IMG/VR virus record: IMGVR_UViG_3300047667_000742
Coordinates: 1-39,599 of that record
Reading direction: 5' to 3' (one strand)
Source of the DNA: a virus
Length of the DNA: 39,599 bases
Shown: positions 14,789-21,453 of the stretch, piece after piece
Position numbering within the stretch: position 1 is the first letter of the stretch
Layout: each line of letters opens with the position of its first letter
The notes under the pieces: generated by a model
Database searches by the model: none
The model's input: only the letters and a program-made list of their open reading frames with translations
Told to the model about the DNA's origin: nothing
Made by a program: the position numbers and the translations under genes

Positions 14789-15029
14789 CCAACACCGCCT
14801 TCAACTTCACGCGCAACAATTGATCTTTATGCAGCGCTTCCGCTTGGGTCATATACAAAGGAGCGGGTTTGAAATCACCTGTTTTAGCCAATCGCCGCTC
14901 AGTAAGAAAAGCAGCCTGTTGCAGAATACGAGCCAGAGAAAGCGTCTTGGCCTGAGCATTCAGTAACGAAGCTTCGTACCGAGCTTTTTCACGCGGTGAC
15001 AGACTTGCGTTTAATACAATTTTGATCAT
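14781..15029 (-). CDS. Hypothetical helical protein
   Basis: 82 residues, helical and basic: SPREKARYEASLLNAQAKTL, LARILQQAAFLTERRLAK, ALHKDQLLRVKLKAVLDV. It starts on a TGATG overlap after AAAGGAAGAC. It could be a small nucleic-acid-binding or adaptor protein; no family recognised. Confidence 0.65.
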   Translation of the reverse strand: MIKIVLNASLSPREKARYEASLLNAQAKTLSLARILQQAAFLTERRLAKTGDFKPAPLYMTQAEALHKDQLLRVKLKAVLDV

Positions 15030-15298
15030 CAGTCTTCCTTTATTTTAATGAAACGAGGTTTTCCATCTTCATACTTGCCGTTGAAATTTGTCAAAGTGCG
15101 AACAAATAAGGTGGGTGTTCCAGAACGATTGTGAAGTACAGACCATTCATCGGTATCACCAAACCACACTAACTCAGAAACTACGAATAGTCTTTGTGTT
15201 TTGGTATGCATGAAAGTACGACCAATCATGCTTTCTAGATTGTCGCTAGCTCGCACCTTTTTACTGTCTAATTGGCTTTTACGGAAGTTATCTTGCAT
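15029..15298 (-). CDS. Small DUF1653-like protein
   Basis: 89 residues. The core GRTFMHTKTQRLFVVSELVW then DEWSVLHNRSGTPTLFVRTL resembles the small beta barrel DUF1653 domain (H-x-K, then a WxxxY-like strand and WVRP-like strand), less clearly than the gene at 20991. ATG 15298 follows GAAAGGTCC. First gene of its run after a short GC-rich gap at 15299-15360. Confidence 0.55.
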   Translation of the reverse strand: MQDNFRKSQLDSKKVRASDNLESMIGRTFMHTKTQRLFVVSELVWFGDTDEWSVLHNRSGTPTLFVRTLTNFNGKYEDGKPRFIKIKED

Positions 15299-15360
15299 TG
15301 TTAGGACCTTTCTGGTTAGGTTTAAGGTAGGGCAGGGCGTGCCACGGTAAGCAGCGCGTC

Positions 15361-15597
15361 CTAAGAGCCGTCTGAGGCGTCCCCGTTTAGCTCAGCAGTT
15401 ATTTTGTGCACCAAACCAGTGCAAAACATGCGCAGATCTTCCCGCTCGCGCAGTAACTTTTCATTTCGAACAACCAACTCATCAATATACCGGATTGCTG
15501 CTGTGAGAATATCACTTGGTTCTAATATCCCAGTAATGACGAACTCACCATCTCGGATTTTAGCCAGACCTGCACAGATTATATTATTTTTCTCCAT
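15361..15597 (-). CDS. Hypothetical protein
   Basis: 78 residues. A beta start (ICAGLAKIRDGEFVITGI) is followed by a long helix (ILTAAIRYIDELVVRNEKLL) that looks like a short coiled coil, then FCTGLVHKITAELNG. It starts on the TGATG overlap with the upstream gene. Unknown function. Confidence 0.65.
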   Translation of the reverse strand: MEKNNIICAGLAKIRDGEFVITGILEPSDILTAAIRYIDELVVRNEKLLREREDLRMFCTGLVHKITAELNGDASDGS

Positions 15598-15833
15598 CAG
15601 CTCTTCCTCTCAACAAACGCCAGCACGTCACCGCGACGAACCTTGCCAAGATATTGAAACTTCTTGCGAGAAGGCCAGTAATCCAGCTTTTTACCGGCGA
15701 CGATACGTGACCAATGAAACTCGGTATGTTTTTCCCAGCCTCCATCATCGTTCTCGATCGCATCGTTCAAGAACCTTATACAATCAGCTTTGAACTTGCC
15801 TTTCGTGTACACTTTGATATCATCGAATTCCAT
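15597..15833 (-). CDS. Hypothetical protein
   Basis: 78 residues from ATG 15833, which has AAGGAGAAGTTA directly upstream; the frame stays open 99 bases further but those overlap the previous gene. The protein is basic and alpha/beta: VYTKGKFKADCIRFLNDAIE, then a KKFQYLGKVRRGDVLAFVER strand pair. Function unknown. Confidence 0.65.
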   Translation of the reverse strand: MEFDDIKVYTKGKFKADCIRFLNDAIENDDGGWEKHTEFHWSRIVAGKKLDYWPSRKKFQYLGKVRRGDVLAFVERKS

Positions 15834-16143
15834 TAACTTCTCCTTCCAATCTAAGACACAGAAACAGAACTTCTGCATCAGTTGAGTAAGCAACAGCCGG
15901 ACCCAAGTGGATACGCTCTGCATCTGCTGCACCTATTTTCATGTTCAAGCTTTCACTACGACCATAAACTGATTTGTACTCTGGGTCGTAGAAACCAGCA
16001 TTAACCACAGTCCAAAATTCAGTCGGTGTTTGGCTGCGATACTCACGGCAGATACCATGAGCAACAACACTGTGAACCAACTTTTCATGGAAGAGAACAG
16101 GATGCTTCCCTTTCATCTCATCTTCAAGCATTACATATTTCAT
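15820..16143 (-). CDS. Hypothetical protein
   Basis: 107 residues from ATG 16143 (ATGA overlap with the upstream stop, GGAACGT before it). The text HPVLFHEKLVHSVVAHGICR, then FWTVVNAGFYDPEYKSVYGR and SLNMKIGAADAERIHL, suggests an alpha/beta protein with a possible conserved His pair. Family not recognised, although this architecture recurs in phages. Confidence 0.65.
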   Translation of the reverse strand: MKYVMLEDEMKGKHPVLFHEKLVHSVVAHGICREYRSQTPTEFWTVVNAGFYDPEYKSVYGRSESLNMKIGAADAERIHLGPAVAYSTDAEVLFLCLRLEGEVNGIR

Positions 16144-16406
16144 ACGTTCCAACTTTCAATTACGATTGGTTTCTGACCTTCTGCAATTATCAACTCGTGC
16201 ATCAACTCTGCACAAATATAAGACATAGCTGCTGATTGCTCTTTGAAAGTTGGAACCTCTTGGCTTCTTTCTTCCACGGATCTCTCATCTAGCACGATCC
16301 ATTTTCCGGGACCTCCACGAAGACGGAACAGTCTTCCTTCCTCACTTCTACCTATATCCCAATGACCGGTGTTCCGGTAACGAACTGTGAATCCCATACT
16401 ACGCAT
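16140..16406 (-). CDS. Hypothetical protein
   Basis: 88 residues, beta start (GFTVRYRNTGHWDIGRSEEG, GKWIVLDERSVEER) and helical end (AAMSYICAELMHELIIAEGQ). TAATG overlap with the upstream gene and GGTGG ribosome site. No family recognised. Confidence 0.65.
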   Translation of the reverse strand: MRSMGFTVRYRNTGHWDIGRSEEGRLFRLRGGPGKWIVLDERSVEERSQEVPTFKEQSAAMSYICAELMHELIIAEGQKPIVIESWNV

Positions 16407-16777
16407 TAATCCACCTCATGAGGAAAGCGTTCAGTATCAACATCACCAGTACTCACCAACGTAGTCCACGAAGCGTAAGCCCGAACGTCAGCCAATGAGA
16501 TCTTAGCACTAAACCAATCAACATGATCTGACCCAAGGAACAGACCCATCCCAACGAAAGCCATTCCGTTCAGCTTCCAGACAGGGCGTCCAGGCTTGAG
16601 AGCTCCCTCTTCATCCACCAGCATGTTGTCGCCGTTGGGCAAAATCAAACCAACCTGCACGATACTAACCTCGTGGGCCAACCACGTCATCGTTTTGTAG
16701 ACTGTGTTGATGTCACCTTTCTTGATGATCACATCTTCAATAGTCTTCATGTACGGATTAACTAAGATACCTCTCAT
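16406..16777 (-). CDS. DUF3846-like phage protein
   Basis: 123 residues. ILVNPYMKTIEDVIIKKGDI, then VGLILPNGDNMLVDEEGALK and GMGLFLGSDHVDW form a pattern I associate with a common phage protein of the DUF3846 type (I-x-I-D-P, then L-x-N-G-D-x-x-x-V-D-D-E-G, then G-x-G-x-x-L-G). It is widespread in phages and has no assigned function. ATGA overlap with the preceding gene. Confidence 0.65.
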   Translation of the reverse strand: MRGILVNPYMKTIEDVIIKKGDINTVYKTMTWLAHEVSIVQVGLILPNGDNMLVDEEGALKPGRPVWKLNGMAFVGMGLFLGSDHVDWFSAKISLADVRAYASWTTLVSTGDVDTERFPHEVD

Positions 16778-17109
16778 GATGTTCTCTCCAATCTATTCAT
16801 ATCGCCGTTGTTCATGTATTCGCAAGCAATAACAGCAGCGCGATCTGCCAAAGCTACGATCTGATCTGGTGTTAAATCAGTGCAAGAAATAGAGTAGGTT
16901 CCACGGCGGTGAAACCAGCAAGTCGCTTGGCAATGAATTACATCATTGACTTTCCAAACGATGAACCAGTTAGTTCCGTCTTGGGCTGAAGGTGAGTCAA
17001 AAAACACATCTCCATCAATAGCCCACATAACTTTGTTCTTTTCAGCATCATAAGCGCCTAACAACTGTGGAGTTTCTGTTGCTGAAGTCGGTAGCCTGTC
17101 AATATTCAT
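16774..17109 (-). CDS. Hypothetical protein
   Basis: 111 residues starting after AAAGGCTACCGAC and the promoter module at 17140-17180, so it heads the operon running down to 14232. A beta region (YDAEKNKVMWAIDGDVFF, WFIVWKVNDVIHCQATCWF) precedes a helix (TPDQIVALADRAAVIACEY). Unknown. Confidence 0.65.
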   Translation of the reverse strand: MNIDRLPTSATETPQLLGAYDAEKNKVMWAIDGDVFFDSPSAQDGTNWFIVWKVNDVIHCQATCWFHRRGTYSISCTDLTPDQIVALADRAAVIACEYMNNGDMNRLERTS

Positions 17110-17139
17110 GTCGGTAGCCTTTTTGTTAACCGTACTCAG

Positions 17140-17180
17140 AGTATAGTATAACTGGTAGGGCGAGACAAACTCTATTTATC
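17140..17180 (-). promoter_or_regulatory. Promoter module for the operon starting at 17109
   Basis: GACAAACTCTATTTATC at 17164-17180; on the minus strand TTGTCT, 17 bases, TATACT (17140-17145). One of the best matches to a sigma-70-like promoter in the window. Confidence 0.7.
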
Positions 17181-17192
17181 CCGCCCAGATAG

Positions 17193-17666
17193 TTAGCTGG
17201 CGAGACTCACTGGACTCATTCCATACATTTTGGCAAAGTCTTCTTCTTTCTTCTGAATACGACTCATCATCACAAGATCGATTGCTTCGCTTTTGCCATG
17301 CTGACGACCAGTCAAGACGCGATTTTCAATATTAGACCAATCCATAGTAACCCATCGAGTTTCAAGTTTAGCACTCACAGCATTATCTGGAACACCACCC
17401 TTGAAAAGATCAGCTAGTACCATCGGCTCCATCTTATCGAAATCAGCCATCAAGTTCGTGATCTTTTTGTACCGATGTTTGAAATTGCGTTTCGCCGACT
17501 TCAGTTCATTCCGATGGCGAATCTTGATCGCCTCGTAAGATTCGGTTCGCTCAACTTCCAGCCTTGCCATTGCCATGTCGGCTTGATCTACCAATGCATC
17601 TTTGATCACGTCGTTGTAACTCGTGAGCAAAGCCAGTCCATTTTTAGCATCTGGTTTATAAGTCAT
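17193..17666 (-). CDS. Hypothetical basic helical protein
   Basis: 157 residues. The middle is strongly helical and basic (RHRNELKSAKRNFKHRYKKI), suggesting a coiled coil or nucleic-acid contact. The C-terminus has WSNIENRVLTGRQHGKSEAI and KKEEDFAKMYG. ATGA overlap with the gene upstream. Family unknown. Confidence 0.65.
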   Translation of the reverse strand: MTYKPDAKNGLALLTSYNDVIKDALVDQADMAMARLEVERTESYEAIKIRHRNELKSAKRNFKHRYKKITNLMADFDKMEPMVLADLFKGGVPDNAVSAKLETRWVTMDWSNIENRVLTGRQHGKSEAIDLVMMSRIQKKEEDFAKMYGMSPVSLAS

Positions 17667-17920
17667 TTCTTTCTGTCTCCTGGGTTGCGAAATCTATCCA
17701 TGATTCCTTCTTCGTGTTGATCTTTCAATCGTTTCATTTCCAATTGCAAATCAAGTTGATCATCAATTAGTTGGTGGATTTCGGTGCGAAGCTCTTCTTG
17801 CTTTTTAGGATCTTCAGATTGGATCGCCACAGCAAACCCATCAAGGGCAAGTTTCGTACGATCTGATATCAATGAAGTCAGTTTGATTTTTTTGTAAAGA
17901 GCTTCTAAGTGCGGGGCCAT
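17663..17920 (-). CDS. Hypothetical coiled-coil protein
   Basis: 85 residues, almost wholly helical: HLEALYKKIKLTSLISDRTK, then a Gln/Leu/Glu-rich stretch LIDDQLDLQLEMKRLKDQ. AAGGAAATAAC precedes ATG 17920. It probably works with the next gene, to which it is coupled. No copy of the promoter module lies in the 124-base gap upstream. Confidence 0.65.
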   Translation of the reverse strand: MAPHLEALYKKIKLTSLISDRTKLALDGFAVAIQSEDPKKQEELRTEIHQLIDDQLDLQLEMKRLKDQHEEGIMDRFRNPGDRKK

Positions 17921-17988
17921 GTTATTTCCTTGCGGTAGCTGCTGTTAAAATTGGTAGGGGGACGCAAAAACGCCCCGCCAGACTGTCA

Positions 17989-18028
17989 CCTTGCCGCTGC
18001 CGTAGGCTACCACACCAGCCAGCGGCAA
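17989..18028 (-). terminator. GC-rich hairpin between operons
   Basis: CTTGCCGCTG (17989-17998) and CAGCGGCAAG (18019-18028) pair perfectly over ten bases with a 20-base loop. A second weak inverted pair flanks ACGCAAAAACG (about 17956-17975), giving a short T-run in the minus transcript. It follows the gene at 18045 and probably ends that transcript. Confidence 0.5.
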
Positions 18029-18044
18029 GGGACGTCCCAGACCG

Positions 18045-18227
18045 CTAGTATGCGGTCCGCACTAACCGCGTCTCATAACCCATAGGGCATGGTCGCGGCT
18101 GTTTCGTAGGCGATAACGTAAAACAATCCACTGTTTTCCAGATCACTGTTTTACCGTTTCGCAAATACTTCCTCTGTACTTCTCCAGAGGTGAGCAGTCT
18201 AACCGTTTTGGTACGGTTATGTCTCAA
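18045..18227 (-). CDS. Possible small basic protein
   Basis: 60 codons open from a TTG at 18227 that overlaps the upstream stop. The protein is basic (RTKTVRLLTSGEVQRKYLRN) and its C-terminal codons run into a GC-rich hairpin region. There is no strong ribosome-binding site and the start is non-ATG, so this could be a chance frame. It is kept because it would otherwise leave a gap of about 300 bases. Confidence 0.35.
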   Translation of the reverse strand: MRHNRTKTVRLLTSGEVQRKYLRNGKTVIWKTVDCFTLSPTKQPRPCPMGYETRLVRTAY

Positions 18228-18466
18228 ATCATCGCCGCCAAATCAAGGCAAGAGCGAACAGTACCCGTACCACATTCACTACACCAGTTAGCCCGAGCGT
18301 CAGGCTCACATTCTTGGGTTCCTTTGCAAGAAATACAAATCCCAGGAACAACACTGTCATGAACGTTTTCTTCTATCATTTCAAGTGGATCGCTGTGCCC
18401 CTCAGATGAAGCAAGCTCTTGCAACAAATTATAATCTGTATCTGGTATTCCAAATTCGTTTAGCAT
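18224..18466 (-). CDS. Small zinc-ribbon-like protein
   Basis: 80 residues from ATG 18466, directly after AGGAGGCTACC; upstream codons of the same frame would run through the promoter. The C-terminal half has CISCKGTQECEPDARANWC then CGTGTV, four Cys in two pairs around an EPDA-x-x-x-WC signature. That pattern recurs in short phage proteins and is probably a zinc ribbon. Partner unknown. Confidence 0.7.
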   Translation of the reverse strand: MLNEFGIPDTDYNLLQELASSEGHSDPLEMIEENVHDSVVPGICISCKGTQECEPDARANWCSECGTGTVRSCLDLAAMI

Positions 18467-18493
18467 GGTAGCCTCCTTGTTTAACCTGTAACC

Positions 18494-18534
18494 ACTATGC
18501 CCTAAAGACACAGCTACGACCAACTCTATTTATC
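18494..18534 (-). promoter_or_regulatory. Promoter module for the gene starting at 18466
   Basis: GACCAACTCTATTTATC at 18518-18534; on the minus strand TGGTCG, 17 bases, CATAGT. Confidence 0.55.
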
Positions 18535-18538
18535 TGGT

Positions 18539-18934
18539 TCAATAATCTTCAAAGTAATCAAACATGTACGGATCCATAAAATCAAAATCGTCATACCCAT
18601 GATAATCATGTTCGAAGAACATTTCATTTTCATATGCCTTGATGCGATCTTCTTCCTCATTTTGGCACCAACCATTGTAATCATCATAAAATAATTCAGC
18701 CATATCTTCATCTTGAGACTGGCAGTATGATGCGTCACACATCTGACCACAGTACCAACAAGGATCATCATCACCTCGTTGATATTCTAGCAAAGATTGA
18801 GCTGTGATCTTGTCTTGCTGGCGACGGTTGATCTTGCGATCACGGCTTTTCCAGTATTTGTTTTTGGTCAATGATATATGACCACCATTGCGATCACGAG
18901 TTGCACGATTGATAATAAAATCTGATTTCTGCAT
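18539..18934 (-). CDS. Acidic and aromatic-rich hypothetical protein
   Basis: 131 residues. The basic N-terminal half (INRATRDRNGGHISLTKNKY) is followed by CWYCGQMCDASYC, a possible zinc site, and a very acidic Tyr/Phe/Asp-rich tail (HDYHGYDDFDFMDPYMFDYF). The split of charge suggests an interaction protein or DNA mimic in the tail. Unknown family. The ATG lies three bases after the upstream stop. Confidence 0.65.
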   Translation of the reverse strand: MQKSDFIINRATRDRNGGHISLTKNKYWKSRDRKINRRQQDKITAQSLLEYQRGDDDPCWYCGQMCDASYCQSQDEDMAELFYDDYNGWCQNEEEDRIKAYENEMFFEHDYHGYDDFDFMDPYMFDYFEDY

Positions 18935-18936
18935 TG

Positions 18937-19341
18937 TTACTGCTTTCTATCTGGCTCTGGGTTATGCGCCCAGTGAAGCAAACCTTGACGCTGACGTAAT
19001 CTTTTAGTCATATCGCCGTTGCCGTTTTTCAGTACCTGAGCACCGTGACGAGCTCCGAACGAAGACCATCGTCCTATTTGCCAGTGATCGTATTCAGGTA
19101 ATCTTCTGCCATTAAAATAACGCATGTACCACTGAAACCAACCGAGCGGATCTCGTTCATCAATCCAGCCACGAGATTGCCATTCCCAGCGTGAGGCTCC
19201 TACTTTAGGAGCATAGAAATTCTCGCCAGCAACGATCATACCTTTCATGTCTTCTGGGCTTTCGTTGAAATATCCACCGTCAAAGACGCCTATTTCTAGC
19301 ATCTGCTGAGGTGTGAAAAATGGAGTAAAGGGAGCAGTCAT
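18937..19341 (-). CDS. Conserved phage protein of unknown function
   Basis: 134 residues. The pattern FTPQQMLEIGVFDGGYF, then WEWQSRGWIDERDPLGWFQW, RRLPEYDHWQIGRW and MTKRLRQRQGLLHWA matches a Trp-rich protein I recall from many phages (also found in some cellular genomes). No role is assigned. Start ATG 19341 follows AAAGGCTACCATT and the promoter at 19372-19412. Confidence 0.7.
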   Translation of the reverse strand: MTAPFTPFFTPQQMLEIGVFDGGYFNESPEDMKGMIVAGENFYAPKVGASRWEWQSRGWIDERDPLGWFQWYMRYFNGRRLPEYDHWQIGRWSSFGARHGAQVLKNGNGDMTKRLRQRQGLLHWAHNPEPDRKQ

Positions 19342-19371
19342 AATGGTAGCCTTTTTTGTTTAACTAAGACT

Positions 19372-19412
19372 AGCATAAAACAAAGACACAGCCGTGACCA
19401 ACTCTATTTATC
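19372..19412 (-). promoter_or_regulatory. Promoter module for the operon starting at 19341
   Basis: GACCAACTCTATTTATC at 19396-19412, identical to the copy at 18518; on the minus strand TGGTCA, 17 bases, TATGCT. Confidence 0.65.
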
Positions 19413-19701
19413 CGGTAGCTTCCCAGTCTTCGTACTCAAACATCTCTTCGATGTGATTCTCTAGGATGATAATTGTTTCAAGACGATTGTATTTACCCAA
19501 GTCAGGGCGAAAGAGAACTCCCACCCTAAACTTAAGAGTTCCTTCCATGAGCTCTTGCTGACCTCGCCATCCAGGAAGTCTATCACCCAAGGTAGGCCCG
19601 TTGTAGTGACCGACACAAGTGAAAGGCTTCCTGAACTCTTCTGGGTATTGACTCCAAAAACCTACACGAAGTCCAGCTGATATGTTCATGGTGTTAGCCA
19701 T
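19408..19701 (-). CDS. Hypothetical protein
   Basis: 97 residues from ATG 19701 (GAGG nine bases upstream); an ATG at 19689 forms an ATGA overlap with the previous stop and is the alternative. Segments: RVGFWSQYPEEFRKPFTCVG, TLKFRVGVLFRPDLGKYN, an acidic C-terminus. Probably a small beta protein. Unknown. Confidence 0.6.
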   Translation of the reverse strand: MANTMNISAGLRVGFWSQYPEEFRKPFTCVGHYNGPTLGDRLPGWRGQQELMEGTLKFRVGVLFRPDLGKYNRLETIIILENHIEEMFEYEDWEATG

Positions 19702-20201
19702 TCCGGTTCGCCTCTGTTGGTCCAACGAACAGGCATTTTGTCAGTTTCCCACCGTTCACGTAGATATTCTCGATAGGACACTGGCACTAGAAGATGAGAG
19801 CAATCAACTCCTTTACCTGCGTTTCTTGCGCTATTTTGAAACGGTAGCAGTTCACCTGATGGAAGACAACTTCTCTTTGAAGCGATGTATGGTATTCTAT
19901 GCCCAGATGCGTGTTCTTTATCAAAACGTAGAACAAACTCTGCAAACAATTCTAGTGCGTGATTAAGACACCATTCAAAATTGCTGATGTTTTCACGAAC
20001 CCAGATAGATACAGGGTGGTTGATGTGAGGTTGACCAGCAGTGAGTAGAGTTGGACCACATTCCCAATCTCCGAAAGGATCATGTACTTTAATAGCTAGA
20101 CTCATCATCTGGTTGCATTCCATGAGAAGTTTACCCACGCGCTTATCATCTAGCGCGTGAGCTGATTTCACTGGGCATTGATCTGTGACAAACAAATTCA
20201 T
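19686..20201 (-). CDS. Conserved phage protein, MNLFV-D-x-x-P family
   Basis: 171 residues from ATG 20201 (AGGAGATAG upstream, ATGA overlap). MNLFVTDQCPVKSAHALDDK, RVGKLLMECNQMMSLAIKVH and a later HPVSIWVRENISNFEWCLNH form a signature I recall from a conserved phage family: a short start strand with D and P, D-D-K-R/H, E-x-x-Q-M, then N-H-P-x-x-x-W and a C-terminal P-V-x-Y-R-x-Y. The function is unknown; the conserved His, Asp and Trp hint at an enzyme. Confidence 0.7.
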   Translation of the reverse strand: MNLFVTDQCPVKSAHALDDKRVGKLLMECNQMMSLAIKVHDPFGDWECGPTLLTAGQPHINHPVSIWVRENISNFEWCLNHALELFAEFVLRFDKEHASGHRIPYIASKRSCLPSGELLPFQNSARNAGKGVDCSHLLVPVSYREYLRERWETDKMPVRWTNRGEPEWLTP

Positions 20202-20521
20202 TCGCGTTCTATCTCCTGCTCTGAAGCCCATTCGTAGGCGCTGTTCATCACGTCTTGGCCATTCTCAAAGAACGTGGCAAATTCTGTTTCTGAAAGTGTC
20301 AGAGCAGGATGCATCAAACTGCGTTCTCTGTCGTAAGGAACATCAATAAGACGCACCTCATGAATCTCAAACACTGCTGGCTCTCCTGGCTCACCTGGAT
20401 CATTCAAAGAAGGCATTATGTCATCTGTCGGTGGTTCAGTCATAACCAAATCTACCTCACAGAAAACTGATTTGTTCGGCTCTGTGATCCAGAACTCCTC
20501 TAACTCAAAAGTTAAATTCAA
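20198..20521 (-). CDS. Acidic hypothetical protein
   Basis: 107 residues, acidic, with a beta start (LTFELEEFWITEPNKSVFCE) and the segment DPGEPGEPAVFEIHEVRLID followed by a helical end (NSAYEWASEQEIERE). Overlaps both neighbours (ATGA). Unknown. Confidence 0.65.
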   Translation of the reverse strand: MNLTFELEEFWITEPNKSVFCEVDLVMTEPPTDDIMPSLNDPGEPGEPAVFEIHEVRLIDVPYDRERSLMHPALTLSETEFATFFENGQDVMNSAYEWASEQEIERE

Positions 20522-20730
20522 TGGTAATGCTCCTTCAAATGAGCGGTGATGTCTTCAGCTGCTTGATGTAGATCACTGGTCTTATATTTCTTACCAGTGA
20601 CATTACCCGCAGCATTAGCAAGAGCTCGCTTGGTGGTGCCACGAATGGTCATGCCCGCGCTCGCTATTCTGCATTGCCCTCGCAGTTGGGCGATTCCGAA
20701 ATGCTTGAATTGTGCTTCTGTGGTAATCAT
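20518..20730 (-). CDS. Hypothetical basic protein
   Basis: 70 residues from ATG 20730 on a TGATG overlap, with GGGAG upstream. QFKHFGIAQLRGQCRIASAG then GTTKRALANAAGNVTGKKYK reads like a short SAP- or HTH-like helical DNA-binding module, but this is only a resemblance. Confidence 0.6.
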   Translation of the reverse strand: MITTEAQFKHFGIAQLRGQCRIASAGMTIRGTTKRALANAAGNVTGKKYKTSDLHQAAEDITAHLKEHYH

Positions 20731-20930
20731 CAATACTCTCCCAACATAACTTCGTTGTAAATAGCTTTCTCGCGACGAGCAGTATCGTCAGGGCTTTCAA
20801 GCTGCACAACACGGCTTTCTGGATAGTCTTCGTCAAGCATAGCGTATGCTTCCATACGGGTATTTGCTGTAACATCTGCACCGAATTCGCTTCCGCATTC
20901 GTCGGTAAGAACTGCGTGAAATTTAATCAT
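20730..20930 (-). CDS. Hypothetical acidic protein
   Basis: 66 residues, ATG 20930 directly after AGGAGGCTACC. A beta-alpha-beta pattern: KFHAVLTDECGSEFGADVTA, RMEAYAMLDEDYPESRVVQL. It heads the operon whose promoter is at 20958-20999. Unknown family. Confidence 0.65.
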   Translation of the reverse strand: MIKFHAVLTDECGSEFGADVTANTRMEAYAMLDEDYPESRVVQLESPDDTARREKAIYNEVMLGEY

Positions 20931-20957
20931 GGTAGCCTCCTAATTTGCTGTACCCCT

Positions 20958-20999
20958 AGTGTAACCCAAGGACACAGCAAATGACAAGTATTACTTGTC
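20958..20999 (-). promoter_or_regulatory. Promoter module for the operon starting at 20930
   Basis: Perfect palindrome GACAAGTATTACTTGTC at 20983-20999; on the minus strand TTGTCA, 18 bases, TACACT. It overlaps the last codons of the gene at 20991. Confidence 0.7.
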
Positions 21000-21209
21000 C
21001 TGTATAAAACGGGCTATCTCGAAGAACTCGCTGCATGGGCGAGTCCACGTAGTAGTAGACATCGGTCCCTCACCTTTGTAAACAACGACAGGGATCATAG
21101 TGCGTTCTTCAATAGCGAACGCTAAGATCTCATAACGATTTTTGGTTTTCACGTGCTGCCAGTAACCGAACTTCGGCACGTATTGTGAACTTGGATCACG
21201 AATTGTCAT
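20991..21209 (-). CDS. DUF1653 protein
   Basis: 72 residues. YWQHVKTKNRYEILAFAIEE, VVVYKGEGPMSTTTWTRPCS and EFFEIARF match the DUF1653 pattern: Y-x-H-x-K, Y-E-x-L, V-V-Y-K, W-x-R-P and F-F near the end. It is a small beta-barrel domain of unknown function, common in phages and bacteria. AAGGGATAAC precedes the ATG. Confidence 0.85.
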   Translation of the reverse strand: MTIRDPSSQYVPKFGYWQHVKTKNRYEILAFAIEERTMIPVVVYKGEGPMSTTTWTRPCSEFFEIARFIQDK

Positions 21210-21453
21210 TGTTATCCCTTAACATTTTTGCTCTTTCAGTTATGAAGTCACGGTGTAGTTTCCGTTCATTGCATCCACAACTTTGTGATCTGCATTCCAT
21301 AAAACCTTCTCGGCATCCTGGATAATCAGCGTTCTTCTGATCTATCTTGGCTTGTTCGATGAAAGGATCATCTAAGTCATTTCTTTTTCTAGCAGGCAAG
21401 AAAACCAGAATACCGATGATCACTAGCGGACCGTAGAATACAAACCATTCCAT
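21196..21453 (-). CDS. Small membrane protein with Cys-rich tail
   Basis: 85 residues from ATG 21453 on a TGATG overlap. One transmembrane helix at residues 4-20 (FVFYGPLVIIGILVFLPARK), with positive residues after it, giving an N-out orientation. The soluble part has four Cys in a CREGFMECRSQSCGC stretch. It could be an inner-membrane accessory protein. Unknown family. Confidence 0.65.
   Translation of the reverse strand: MEWFVFYGPLVIIGILVFLPARKRNDLDDPFIEQAKIDQKNADYPGCREGFMECRSQSCGCNERKLHRDFITERAKMLRDNNDNS

Noticed and set aside
18526-18774. 82-codon Met/Ile-rich minus frame
   Set aside because: Out-of-frame with the 131-residue gene that has a normal start and coding pattern; composition is an artefact of the acidic tail codons.
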